Source: Agelaius tricolor
Lineage: Eukaryota; Chordata; Aves; Passeriformes; Icteridae
Length of the DNA stretch: 64,000 nt
Reading direction: 5' to 3'
Assembly (NCBI GenBank): GCA_023055355.1
Contig: JALJCS010000004.1
Coordinates: forward strand, 21,147,744-21,211,743
Below the pieces are notes generated by a model. It was given only the letters and a program-made list of their open reading frames with translations. It was not told where the DNA came from and did not search any database. The position numbers and the translations under genes are program-made. Numbering within the stretch: the stretch's first letter is position 1; each line of letters opens with the position of its first letter. Below, one piece after another: positions 54,748 through 64,000 of this stretch.

Positions 54748-57700
54748 AACTTTCTGAGAAAGGGATTTGTCCTTCCTAAGAAGAATATGATACACAGAAG
54801 CAAGACAGAGAAGAAGGCAAGGCAGAAAAAACATGGAAAAAGAATAATGTTTACAGAATAATGACTCATTTAAGGTGACTATTCAACACGCAAGAAATTC
54901 TAAGATGTTGAACTTGGATTTCTTGAAATGTCAGGACAGAGATCAGTCCGATTATGTTTTCCTGAGCTGGAAATTTTGTCTTCTGTCAAAGCAGAAGTTT
55001 TACCATCCAACTTGCAGTTTTGGTTTCCTACCCAAATTCCTTTCTGCCTATGTGACCAAGAAAATATTTGACCTCACAAGATGCTGGACTCTTTACCAGC
55101 CACTGAAACTGAAACTGAATTCAGCACTGGTGTGAACATTAATGAATGGGGAAAGGTTCTTAACTGTCTCATAGAATCAGACTCAATGACTAAAACCAAA
55201 TAACTAATTAATAATAAAATCAAATAACTTTGGGATCTCCATTTTTCATTTCTTCTGTTGTAATTGTTTTAGCTGAATTTGGGCATTAAATAAGTGATTC
55301 ATGTGAAGTGGTAATTTCTTTTACAGTAGATGAAGAATAACCAGGAAACTAACAGTAGCTGAAGGAATAAGAACTGGAATCCAGAAGCCATAAAATGTGG
55401 TGTTTGTATAAATCTGATGGGAACAGATCCTTTAATCAGAAGTAGAGCATGAAGAATTCTGTTGGAAGTAGACACAAGAAAGACATGTTTAAAACTATGT
55501 TTGAATGCTCCTGAAAATTTTTCCCTGAAGCAGATTTGAAAAGGAAGAGCAGGGAATGACAAGTGATTCCATATGACTTTCTTTTGGAAATTACTTTTTT
55601 TTCCAAGATCATCTCTGCTGAAATCAATTTCCCTTAATGGAGCTGACCCAACTACTGTTCTATATTAAGGAGCCAGGTGTTCTGCTTGGTCTGTTTTGAA
55701 TAAATAGCACAATGTATCTGAAAGACAATTTTTCATTTCTACTTTGTCATATTTATTTGGCTTGTTCCTGTTTTAAATTGATGACTTGGCTAATCTTGAA
55801 TAAAAAGGCCTATGCTAAGCACTCTCAGCTCTTGTTTGCTTTAATTAGAATTTTAATGTGATGTTATCTTTCCAGTAAAAGTTGATGTTTATAGCATTTG
55901 AAATATAGTCAAGAGCAAGAAAAGGACAGATTCTTCTACCCAAAAAAGCTAGTCAGGATTTTTAAATGGTTTTACAATACGAAGTGTTGTTTCTAAAAAA
56001 TTACATTGCATCATAAAGTTTGCCATTTATCTCAGATACGACATATTAATATTTCACATAAGGTCAGCCCAATTGGCTTTGAAGTATTTTGTTTTGTTCA
56101 AACAGCCCCAAATATTTCTGGTCCTATTAAGTAAATTAGGATGAATCCCCCTACTGTGGCAAGCTGCTGCTAGGGAATATTGCTCTGTTCAGCTCTCCTG
56201 ATGCAGTGTTGTCCTTCCCTCAGCTAACAGCCCACTGCTGTCTGACTGCAGACTTCATGAGAAATGCAATCTGGCCCATAAGGACCTCTGGGAGAATCTA
56301 GTAAGCCACAACTCATGTGGTCAATGATACAACACATCTACCCCATAAGCATCTGCACAAGTGTCTGAGAGTGTGAGTAAGTATCCAAATAAAAACAGGA
56401 TGAGGTAAATATTCTTGGCATTAGCAGGACTTCTGCATTTCTACAGCAGCATGTACACTGAATACACTGGTGGCTTGCAGAATACACTGGAAACAGAGGG
56501 CTAGTGTCTGAACTAATTGTGTCACACTGCCTGATGCTGATTATGTAGTGCTATATCCTTACTGAGACAACTGCAGTAGTAATTTCAGTGCAGCTTTCTT
56601 TAAAAAAAATGGATATAAACTGCTCCCACTAAGGACACTTTCTAGTGTTTTTAGAAGAAAAGGCCTATTTACTCTAAAATCAAATTTATGCTCACCACTT
56701 AAGTGGTCTATCTTGATGTTCAGATGAGCAGTAGAAAAACAGAAGCATTTGACATTCATCACTGTATAACATAAAATCCACATTCTTTCAATGTAATATG
56801 GTCCTGGATTCATGCTATGACAAAAGAAGTAGGAAATTAATCTGGGTGAGAAATTACTCTACATAGGAAAAAGTAGGAAATTATTTTAGATGGTTCTTTG
56901 TAAAAACAAATCTAGACGCTAGTACAAAACATTTTAGGTTTAGCCAACTTAGAATCTTTCCAAGCTGCCACTTTTGCAAGATATTTCTCAAAGACAGTTG
57001 GAAGATGTCCAAGGACTTCCCTGAACAAAGAAAACAGGTGTTTCACCCTCCCTGTATCTAAACACCAACAGTATTTTTCTGATGGTTCAGGCAAGGAGTA
57101 AATATTTGCTCTGATGAGTTGACATCTGCTTCTCCGTGGTCTTGATCCTGCTCCACCATCTGGACCATTTCCTCCCTCTCTTTCTGCACTGACCTTGGTA
57201 TCTGCCGGGCTGTTGCTGTCACATATTTATCACTCTCCTCTCTCAAAACTAGTGTGAGATGTTTTTCACCCCTTCTTACATATATTTTTCCAAAGGCACT
57301 ACTAGTTGACTGATGGACTGCTCACCTCTGTCCAGTGGGGGTGCCATTTGAGCATTGACTGGAACAATCCATGTTGGGCATGGGACAGTCCCTGAGCTCT
57401 CCTCATGGAAACCACCCCTGAATTCCCTGCTGCCAACCCCTGGCAGCACTTTAGCATAGCTCATTTTGTAAAGAGGCTCTTCCTTTGTTTGTGTTTGCTG
57501 TAGCAGTGAAGAGCCATAATCCTCCTTGAGTATAAAATTTCTTGAGTTGACATGAGAATTTCTCTTCATATCCAAAGGATGCTAGTCTCCTACATCTCAG
57601 CTTGTATCTTTGCTCCCCATGTGAAACTGCCAGAGCACTTGCTGGGACCCCCTGGTTCTCCATGTCATGACTCATGCTGTGTGTCCAAGCCCTATAGCTG

Positions 57701-58150
57701 TCACTAGCACTGTGCATTGTTTTGTTCCAGGTGGCAGCAGTGACAGGTACATGAGCTGTGTTTTACATGGCATGCACAGATTAGATGGCATGGCTTTGAG
57801 GTATTATAAGGATGAAGGAATTCAGTGAGTGCTAAGCTTTTTGAGGTAGAGAAGGCAGATGCAGAAACAGTGTGAGAGAAGGTATTTCCCAGGGCATTGC
57901 AACAGTCCGACAATGAGCTCTCGCATCCTGAAATAAGGACATTTTCTACTGTTCCTGTGATTCACACATTTTAGAAAACTATCCTTTTCTGGGCAAGTTT
58001 TGTGTAAGAAAGAGGACCTCGTGCAGTGGGATAACATAGATTAGTGGCTCAGTTGCTACCTGCCCATTCCCACAGCACTAGAAATCTAACACTTCTGCAC
58101 TGGAGTGCAGTGCACTGGCTGTGGGAAACTGAAAGGGAAACTTCCTTGTG
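54748..58150. other. Intergenic, no gene seen
   Basis: AT-rich at the left. The right part (56900-58040) is locally GC-richer, with a cluster of minus-strand open frames that I could not assign (see findings). Confidence 0.55.
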
Positions 58151-58164
58151 GAGAACAAACCTAT

Positions 58165-59122
58165 TATGGAGTGACTACATCAGTGGGCAAGGGAAAAGCC
58201 AAGAACATCATCAATCTGGATTTCTGTATGGCCTTTGACATAGTTTTCATAATACCTTCTCCCTAAATTGAGGAGGTATGGATTTGATGGGTAGCCTATT
58301 CAGTGAATGAAGAATTGGTTGGATGGTTGCATCTAGAGGTCAGTGGCTCAATGGATGGAGATCAGTGATAAAGTGCGGTCCCTCATGGGTTTGTACTGGG
58401 AATAATGTTGTTTAACATCTCCATCAATGACATAGGCAAAGGGATCAAGTGCACTCTTAGCAAATTTGCAGATGACATCAAGCAGAGTGGTGCAGTTGAC
58501 ATTCCTGGGGACAGGATGTCATCCAGAGGGACTTGGCCAAGCTCAAAAGGTGAGACCACAAGACTCTCTTGAGATTTATCAGGGCCAAGTGTAAGGTGCT
58601 ACACCTGGGTTGGAGCAACATCAGACATAAATACAGACTGGGAGAAAAAGTCCTTGAGAGGAGCTCTGCAAAAAAGGACATGGGCGTGCTGGTGAGTGAA
58701 AAGCTGGTCATGACCTGATAATGTGCACCTTCAGCCTAGAAATCCAAGCATGTCCTGGGCTGCATCAAAAGAGGAGTGGCCAGCAAGCTGAGTTTTCAGT
58801 CTTTCTGATCCACTGTGATGAGACCCATCCTGAGTGCTTTTCCAGCTCTGGGGTCCTCAGCACAGGAAAGACATGAACCTATTGGAACTGGTCCATAGTA
58901 GAGCTACCAAGAGGATTGAGAGCTGGAGCACCTCTCCTGTGAAGACAGACTGAGAGAGCTTGGGTTGTTCAGCCAGGGGAAGAGACAACTCCAGGGAGAC
59001 CTTGTTGCAGCCTGTCAATAACTGAAAGAGGTCTACAAGTAATATGGGGATGAAATTTTTAGCAGAATCTGTTGTGATAGGACAAGGGGTGATAGTTTTA
59101 AACTGAAAGAGGGTCAATTTAC
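58165..59122 (+). mobile_element. CR1 LINE, left part (interrupted by a solo LTR)
   Basis: CR1 ORF2 is recognisable from TCAGTGGGCAAGGG through GAGGTATGGATTTGATGGGT, AATGTTGTTTAACATCTCCA, CTTAGCAAATTTGCAGATGA (FADD box region), GGGCTGCATCAAAAGAGGAG and GGACAAGGGGTGATAGTTTT to AAACTGAAAGAGGGTCAATT. It then stops at the LTR insertion point. This CR1 is a different subfamily from the one at 52536. Frames are broken throughout. Confidence 0.92.
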
Positions 59123-59126
59123 GTTA
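59123..59126. repeat. Target-site duplication GTTA, left copy
   Basis: GTTA lies immediately before the TG of the LTR and is repeated at 59574-59577. Removing the LTR and one copy restores the expected CR1 order at this place. Confidence 0.8.
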
Positions 59127-59295
59127 TGTTATTGATGAGTAATGAGATGGTTGACTCTCACAAATAAGGTGTGAACATTATATGTATGTTAAGAGAAGTT
59201 TTATAAATGTATAGTTATGTTACTGCAATGTGTTCCCCCCAGTATTGTTATCATGGGGTGGTCTTGGTAATCCAGGCATTTGGGAAGGTTGGCTT

Positions 59296-59309
59296 GTTAC
59301 TATGGTAAC
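59296..59309. promoter_or_regulatory. RFX/EF-C-like palindromic site in the LTR
   Basis: GTTACTATGGTAAC resembles the RFX X-box palindrome (GTTRCCATGGYAAC), differing at one position of the left half. It lies upstream of the LTR CCAAT and TATA boxes, where enhancers of retroviral U3 regions sit. Binding is inferred from the motif only. Confidence 0.4.
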
Positions 59310-59530
59310 ACCTGACCTCCAATCACAATGTAAGAAAGTGACCTCCACCACTGGACAGCAAGGAAGGAGTTGACTGACAAAGCTCTAGGAGGGGCTACAG
59401 ACATAAAAGGTGAAGCATCCATCTTGAAGAGGAGCCATGTGGCTGACAGCCATAGGGCAGTGGGGGGGGGGCTCCCAGTGCTGTAATTTTTCCTTATTTA
59501 GTACTTTTGTTGTATTTTTTGTTAAGGCTT

Positions 59531-59536
59531 AATAAA
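59531..59536 (+). terminator. LTR poly(A) signal
   Basis: AATAAA lies in the 3' third of the LTR, about 130 bp after the TATA-like box. This spacing fits an R region. Confidence 0.65.
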
Positions 59537-59573
59537 CCTTAAAATTTTAAAAAGTGAGCGGTAGTTTCTCACA

Positions 59574-59577
59574 GTTA
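59574..59577. repeat. Target-site duplication GTTA, right copy
   Basis: This is the partner of the copy at 59123-59126; CR1 sequence resumes here as GTTAGATCTAAG. Confidence 0.8.
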
Positions 59578-59782
59578 GATCTAAGTTTTTACAATGAGGA
59601 TGATGAAACACTGGCACAGGTTATCCAGAGAGCTAGTAGATACTCCATGCCTGGCAATATTCAAGGTCAGACCCCTGACCAACCTGATCTAGTTGAAAAT
59701 GTCCCTGCTAACTGTAGAAGTGTTGGACTTGGTGATCTCTGGAGATCCATTCCAACATAAACAACACTATGATTCTGTGATT
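59578..59782 (+). mobile_element. CR1 LINE, right part after the solo LTR
   Basis: CR1 resumes with ACACTGGCACAGGTTATCCA, TTCAAGGTCAGACCCCTGAC, CCAACCTGATCTAGTTGAAA, TGTCCCTGCTAACTG and the tail CAACACTATGATTCTGTGAT. Together with 58165-59122 it is one CR1 insertion. Confidence 0.9.
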
Positions 59783-60590
59783 TATCTGTCTACATATAGA
59801 TACATGCGGACAGTGCATTGGTAAAATCAAGGGTATATTAAGTCAGGTTATTTTCAGGTAATGTGCTTTCTTGATATTATGCCATAGTAAATCAAAGTGC
59901 CTAGATTTGTTGAGATCATATCCATCGATGCCAGCATGCATTAAAAAAGATTGGGGGTGGCTGGATCATAACCCCAAATCCTATTTAACATTTCTAAAAG
60001 ATGGGAGGATGTTGGGATTTAGGATTTTTCCTTTTGTTTCTTTCTGTCATGGAATTTTGTCTCATCTGTGACTAAGAAACAATAATGACTGGTATTTAGG
60101 AGAGACAAAAGAAGCTGCCAAGCACAGGAGGGCACCTGGCTGCACTTCTCTCATCTGAGGGGTTTCTCTTGGAGCAGCAGAGATACCTGAAGGTATCTCT
60201 GGGCTGGAGGAAGGGGTTGGGTACAGCTCCTAGCTCTCTTCCCTGTCAGCTTCAGAGGGTGAGACAGGCTGTATTTGCTCTGGGGAGAATTCAGCACCAC
60301 TGTGAGGTTCCATCTCCTGCTTTCTTCTACCATGAGTGGAGCTCTTCTTGTAAGAGCTACCATTACACTGGGACCTTATTAATACACCACCTCACTAAAA
60401 AAATAACTTTCATCATCTGCTCAGGTGCCTCAGGGAAAACCCCGGGACCCTGAGCCCCTTCCCCCTCCAAGGGAGCCTCTCCTGGCTGTGTTTGGGAGCC
60501 GGGCTGCCACTGTCCAACCACGCCGTTCCTCTGCCACAGCTCCGGCTTTTTGCCAGACTGTAGCTTTGCATCTCCTGCCTGCTGGGACAC
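59783..60590. other. Intergenic, no gene seen
   Basis: No recognised element. GC content rises from left to right towards the CpG-rich islet. Confidence 0.6.
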
Positions 60591-60751
60591 CCCGCGGTTC
60601 CAGCTACAGCTGCAGAGTGTCTGCTGCCTGTTGCTTGCTGCCCCAGGTGAGCCCACGCTGGCGTTCCAGCCGCTGCTCCGAGGTTCCTGCTGGGCCCCGT
60701 TTTTGCCAGCCCGGCCGCCCTGACGGCGTGAGGGAGCCTTGGCCGGGCCGC

Positions 60752-60770
60752 GCACAGCGCCCCCTGCAGG
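60752..60770 (-). promoter_or_regulatory. CTCF-like motif 1
   Basis: On the minus strand this reads CCTGCAGGGGGCGCTGTGCG, an exact fit to the CTCF core CC(A/T)(C/G)NAGGGGGC(A/G). It lies in the CpG islet, and a second copy in the same orientation begins 58 bp further on. Confidence 0.65.
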
Positions 60771-60810
60771 CGCGGGGGAATCACCGCACCCGCCCGGCCC
60801 GCCGGGAGCC

Positions 60811-60830
60811 AGCAGCGCCCCCTGCCGGCC
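60811..60830 (-). promoter_or_regulatory. CTCF-like motif 2
   Basis: On the minus strand this reads GGCCGGCAGGGGGCGCTGCT, containing CCGGCAGGGGGCGC, close to the CTCF core. It shares AGCGCCCCCTG (+ strand, 60814-60824) with motif 1 (60756-60766) and has the same orientation. Confidence 0.65.
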
Positions 60831-60939
60831 GCCACCGGAACCGCACCAAAGCGCTCAGAGAGCGGGAAGAGACTTCCCTGGGATTTCTGCTCTCGCTGGT
60901 TGTGCCAGCAGTGCCGCTGTTTGCTTGCCTGGTTATACA

Positions 60940-60978
60940 GACACACACTTGTACACACACTAGTACACACACACTAAC
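60940..60978. repeat. (AC)-rich simple repeat
   Basis: ACACACAC blocks are separated by TTGT and TAGT for about 40 bp at the right edge of the CpG islet. Confidence 0.85.
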
Positions 60979-63900
60979 AAAGAACTGGTATTTCTTTCCC
61001 CATATCTTTGCCTGAAAGCCCCTTAATTTCAAAGCTATAATAATTTGGAGGAAAGTGGGTCAAATTTTCCATTCCATGGGAGGTTCCTGCTTTCCTTAAA
61101 TGGCATCTTTCTTTCAAACCAAGGCAGAGGCATCAACACTCTTAATAAGGAAAGCACTGGGCAGTGAGAGGTGATTTCTTAATCTTGGCTTACTCAGTTG
61201 ATATCTCTGGTGAATTTAGATCATGCCACTTATTTTATTGTGTTTATCACTTCCCTGTTTTCCCATCTGTTTGTGTTTCTTTTATAACACTTATTTCAGT
61301 AATTGTTTGTGCTCTGCTGAAGACTGAACTTCAAAACAGAAAAAATATTTGTAAGGGATGGGCAAGTGCTACATTTGTAAAAAAAGTGTATTTAATAATT
61401 CCTAATATTTATCAGTTCACAGCTGTTCACTTTCACATACTGTCTTAGAAGCTAGTTGCCATGAATTAGCTATCACAAAGCAGAAATCCATTTTGGACTG
61501 CCATTATATAAAACTGTGGGTTACCATTTATTAAGAGAAAATAAATTCAAAACAATATGGGTGAAACCCATCTCAATAGCCTTTGGACCCCTGTAACAGA
61601 AACATAGGACACACAGAGAGCTTTCATGTCTCCATTACCAGAAGTCAAATAATGACCATTTAGTGGGATTCTATCATATTACAGGAAAACACCCCATGGT
61701 AACTTGAACCCCCACAGTCATTAAAACAAAATACCTTGAAATATTAGTCCATTTTTATTGTTTATGTGTTGACTTAACTCAGATTAGAAGGTCAGACTGC
61801 CCAGATCGCTTTTCACTTCTGTCTTAGTGAAAGATAAATAGTTTAGTTTTCTCACTAATATTTTCAGTTGCATGACCTGATGAAATAGCAGCAGGCTGTC
61901 CAACTCTCCCCTTAGCACTGCCTCTTTGTTATATTAATTTCCTGGTCATTTCCTGGTGACCATTTACTATGTCACTTAACTCTCTTGTCTTTCCAGTTTC
62001 TCATGCATGGTATTTTTTAAATGCAGGATGGTCATAACTTTTTTGGTTAAATGGTGGGTGATAGTGGATCTTTCCCATCCCCCAATTACAGCAGTGATAT
62101 CAGGAATGCTAGGCTGTGTTCAGGGACTGTCATTTCAGCTGTAAATACCTTCTTCAAGTCAGACAGTTCAAAGACTACTGGAATAAATAAAAAGAGCTTG
62201 GATTTCTAGTGCACTATAGCAAAAAAGCTTTGGATTTTTTTGTAGCTATCTGAGGCATTTCTGCAGTGCTTCTTTCTGCTATGTACATGATACATGTCAC
62301 AGAGAAACTGCATGTATTAATATCACAGAAGCAGGCCTTTTAGTTATACCCAGCCATAAAACACAGGCATGGTTGCAGGGATTTAATTTCTGATATAAAT
62401 AACACACATTAGAGATTCTGGCTAAAGACATGTTAATTTCTCAGCAATAACAATCCCCTTGAAAATATGATCATGGCAGAAAATATAAGGTAAAGAGCCT
62501 GTCACATGTATTTTCACTTGCCAGAATATAACAAAGCTTTTTCCTTTTTTCATCTTTTGTATGCAGTGTTTTTCTTCAGGGCTTGCCAGGTTCTTTGGAC
62601 AGATACCAGTTTTACTAGCACATACTACTTTAACTGCACACCAGGGTTTTGTGGGGCTACCTACAGTGACCACACTGAATGTTTGGGTTCAACAAGGTTT
62701 TTTTTGTGTGTGTAAAATTGCATTGCATATTTCAAGGTATCTCTTCTCCTGTATGCTTCTTAGATTGCAAAGGACGAGTCAAAAAAAGAATAGCTGAAAA
62801 GTGAAAGAATCAAATACAAAACCATCTTTTCTCACCTAGAAAAATATTTGCAAGAAAAAAGATATTTATTTCTAGGCTGAAATGGTATTCACACCATGTT
62901 TACTTGGAAACATCTTGCTCTTTCAATGGCATGCTTTGGTTGGTAAACAACCATTAAAATTCTGAGCAGATCTGCATAGCTTGCAGGAAAACCTCTCAAA
63001 ACAGCTGCAGCCTCCTTTCAACAGATGGGAATTAATAATAGCCTTTGTTCTCCAGGCTCTTCCATTTTTACCCGTAAAATGGGGTGAAAGTTGTTTTTCC
63101 TAGACTGCTGGTGGCCATCAGAGTGTGACCACTCCTAGAGAGCGGGAGCTGTGGGTTGTGGATGAGCACGGGAAGGTGTGCATGGCACCAACCTCTCTTC
63201 CCCTTTCCCCTTGCTGGCCCCTGCAGATAAGAATGCTGAATCCAGCTGATACAGTGAGATATAGATCTGGTCTCACACCTAACCTCCTTGGTCTCTCCTC
63301 TTGGTGTGGGTGAACCCATTGAGGATGCTTTTGGTGCTTGCTTTGTCTCCAGGAGATGTGTGTTAAGGACTGAGAATACAGCTTGATCTGGCAGAGGTGC
63401 CACAACAGGCTTGGGATTTCCAGCAATGATGATGGTGCATCACTAGGATGGATGAAAGGCTTATGTCTGCTAGCAGAAAGAAGTTGACAAATAGTGTGAA
63501 GCATTCCTGAGCCCTGGCTGGCCATGGAGGCAACCTCTGGCCTCTGTAGGTGCCTGCATTGATAAGGGGTGTTGGCCTGTGCCAGTTGGTGAAGGTCACT
63601 TCGTTTCTCTTTATTGACCCAGAATGTATTGACTGCCAGAATTACAAATTTCTCCTAAAACATCTGGCCAGGCCTTCTACCCTATGCTTGATAATTCTGC
63701 ACTGAAACTTTTGTCTCTTACTGTAGAGGAATTGCCAAGTATGTCTCTTAAGTCTCTTTCATAAGGCCTAGAGGCTGACCTGGGCCAAAGTCTTGAACAT
63801 TGGGAGTCACCCTTATCCATCCCTGCTGCCTATACCCTCATGCCCTGGACTTTTGTCCTTACACTCGCTGTGGGTTGTGACCCAAGCTCTGTAGAAGATG

Positions 63901-64000
63901 CCAGCCCCTCTGAGATGTCTCCAGGCAGCGCTGCCCACCGAGACCGCACAGCATTGAAGGCAAGAGAGAAGTATGTGAGATGCAGAGACAAAATGTTCTT
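60979..64000. other. Intergenic, no gene seen
   Basis: AT-rich up to about 63000, then more balanced. Minus-strand open frames at 63068-63599 show no family resemblance. No CR1 was recognised. Confidence 0.6.

Larger units (their letters stand above)
59127..59573 (+). mobile_element. Solo LTR of an endogenous retrovirus (447 bp)
   Basis: The element begins TGTTATTG and ends CTCACA (TG…CA ends). It is flanked by GTTA on both sides and splits a CR1 whose two halves join cleanly when it is removed. Inside, in the order expected of an LTR on the + strand, are a CCAAT box (59319-59323), a TATA-like CATAAAAGG (59402-59410) and an AATAAA poly(A) signal (59531-59536). No internal viral genes and no second LTR are present, so it is a solo LTR left by homologous recombination. 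A 4-bp duplication is typical of class I (gammaretrovirus-like) ERVs (inference). Confidence 0.85.
60590..60925. promoter_or_regulatory. CpG-rich islet in a gene desert
   Basis: I count about 31 CpG dinucleotides by eye between 60594 and 60920, whereas surrounding kilobases have very few. It includes CCGGCCGCCC and GGCCGGGCCGCGC blocks. No known gene starts here. It could be an insulator, an enhancer or the promoter of an unannotated non-coding RNA. The long open frames on both strands (about 185 and 196 codons) reflect GC-rich, stop-poor sequence. Confidence 0.7.

Noticed and set aside
60413..61015. 185- and 196-codon open frames on opposite strands
   Set aside because: They overlap the CpG islet, where stops are rare by composition. 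Proline/arginine/alanine-rich translations and the lack of motifs argue against coding.
24770..64000. Exons of the neighbouring gene NTRK2
   Set aside because: No tyrosine-kinase or TRK-like peptide was seen on either strand; the neighbour is probably beyond the window.

Overview
The window is vertebrate nuclear DNA and almost certainly avian. It is AT-rich, has large introns, and is littered with fragments of CR1 LINEs, the dominant retrotransposon of bird genomes, several ending in the CR1 3' tail (…ATTCTATGA). The only protein-coding gene I can support is the 3' part of AGTPBP1 (cytosolic carboxypeptidase 1, CCP1/Nna1). In birds this gene is Z-linked, which is established knowledge and not visible here.

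Positions 349-24717 (+ strand) hold seven AGTPBP1 coding exons. They splice together in one open frame of 363 codons including the stop, with a GT donor or AG acceptor at every junction. They carry the C-terminal part of the M14D zinc carboxypeptidase domain: the HPGE zinc motif, the DYHGHS third ligand, the YTME catalytic Glu and the acidic C-terminal tail. The last intron is about 14 kb. It contains a degraded CR1 on the + strand, a long antisense CR1 and a small CR1 tail. The stop codon appears shifted upstream compared with the C-terminus I recall for mammals, and a poly(A) signal follows within 50 bp.

Positions 24770-64000 look like a gene desert. In other amniotes the 3' end of AGTPBP1 faces the 3' end of NTRK2 across a large gap, so this is probably that gap (inference). 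No exon of a second gene was recognised. The region holds CR1 pieces at 31.5, 35.4, 52.5-53.8, 54.6 and 58.2-59.8 kb, several faint MIR-like SINE relics, AT tracts and a long perfect hairpin.

Two structures stand out. The first is a 447-bp solo LTR (59127-59573) inserted in a CR1 and flanked by GTTA target-site duplications. The second is a CpG-rich islet at about 60590-60925 with two same-orientation CTCF-like motifs 58 bp apart, a candidate insulator. I found no CRISPR array, operon, tRNA, rRNA or other system that would count as clearly new; the window is mostly ordinary accessory-free animal DNA.
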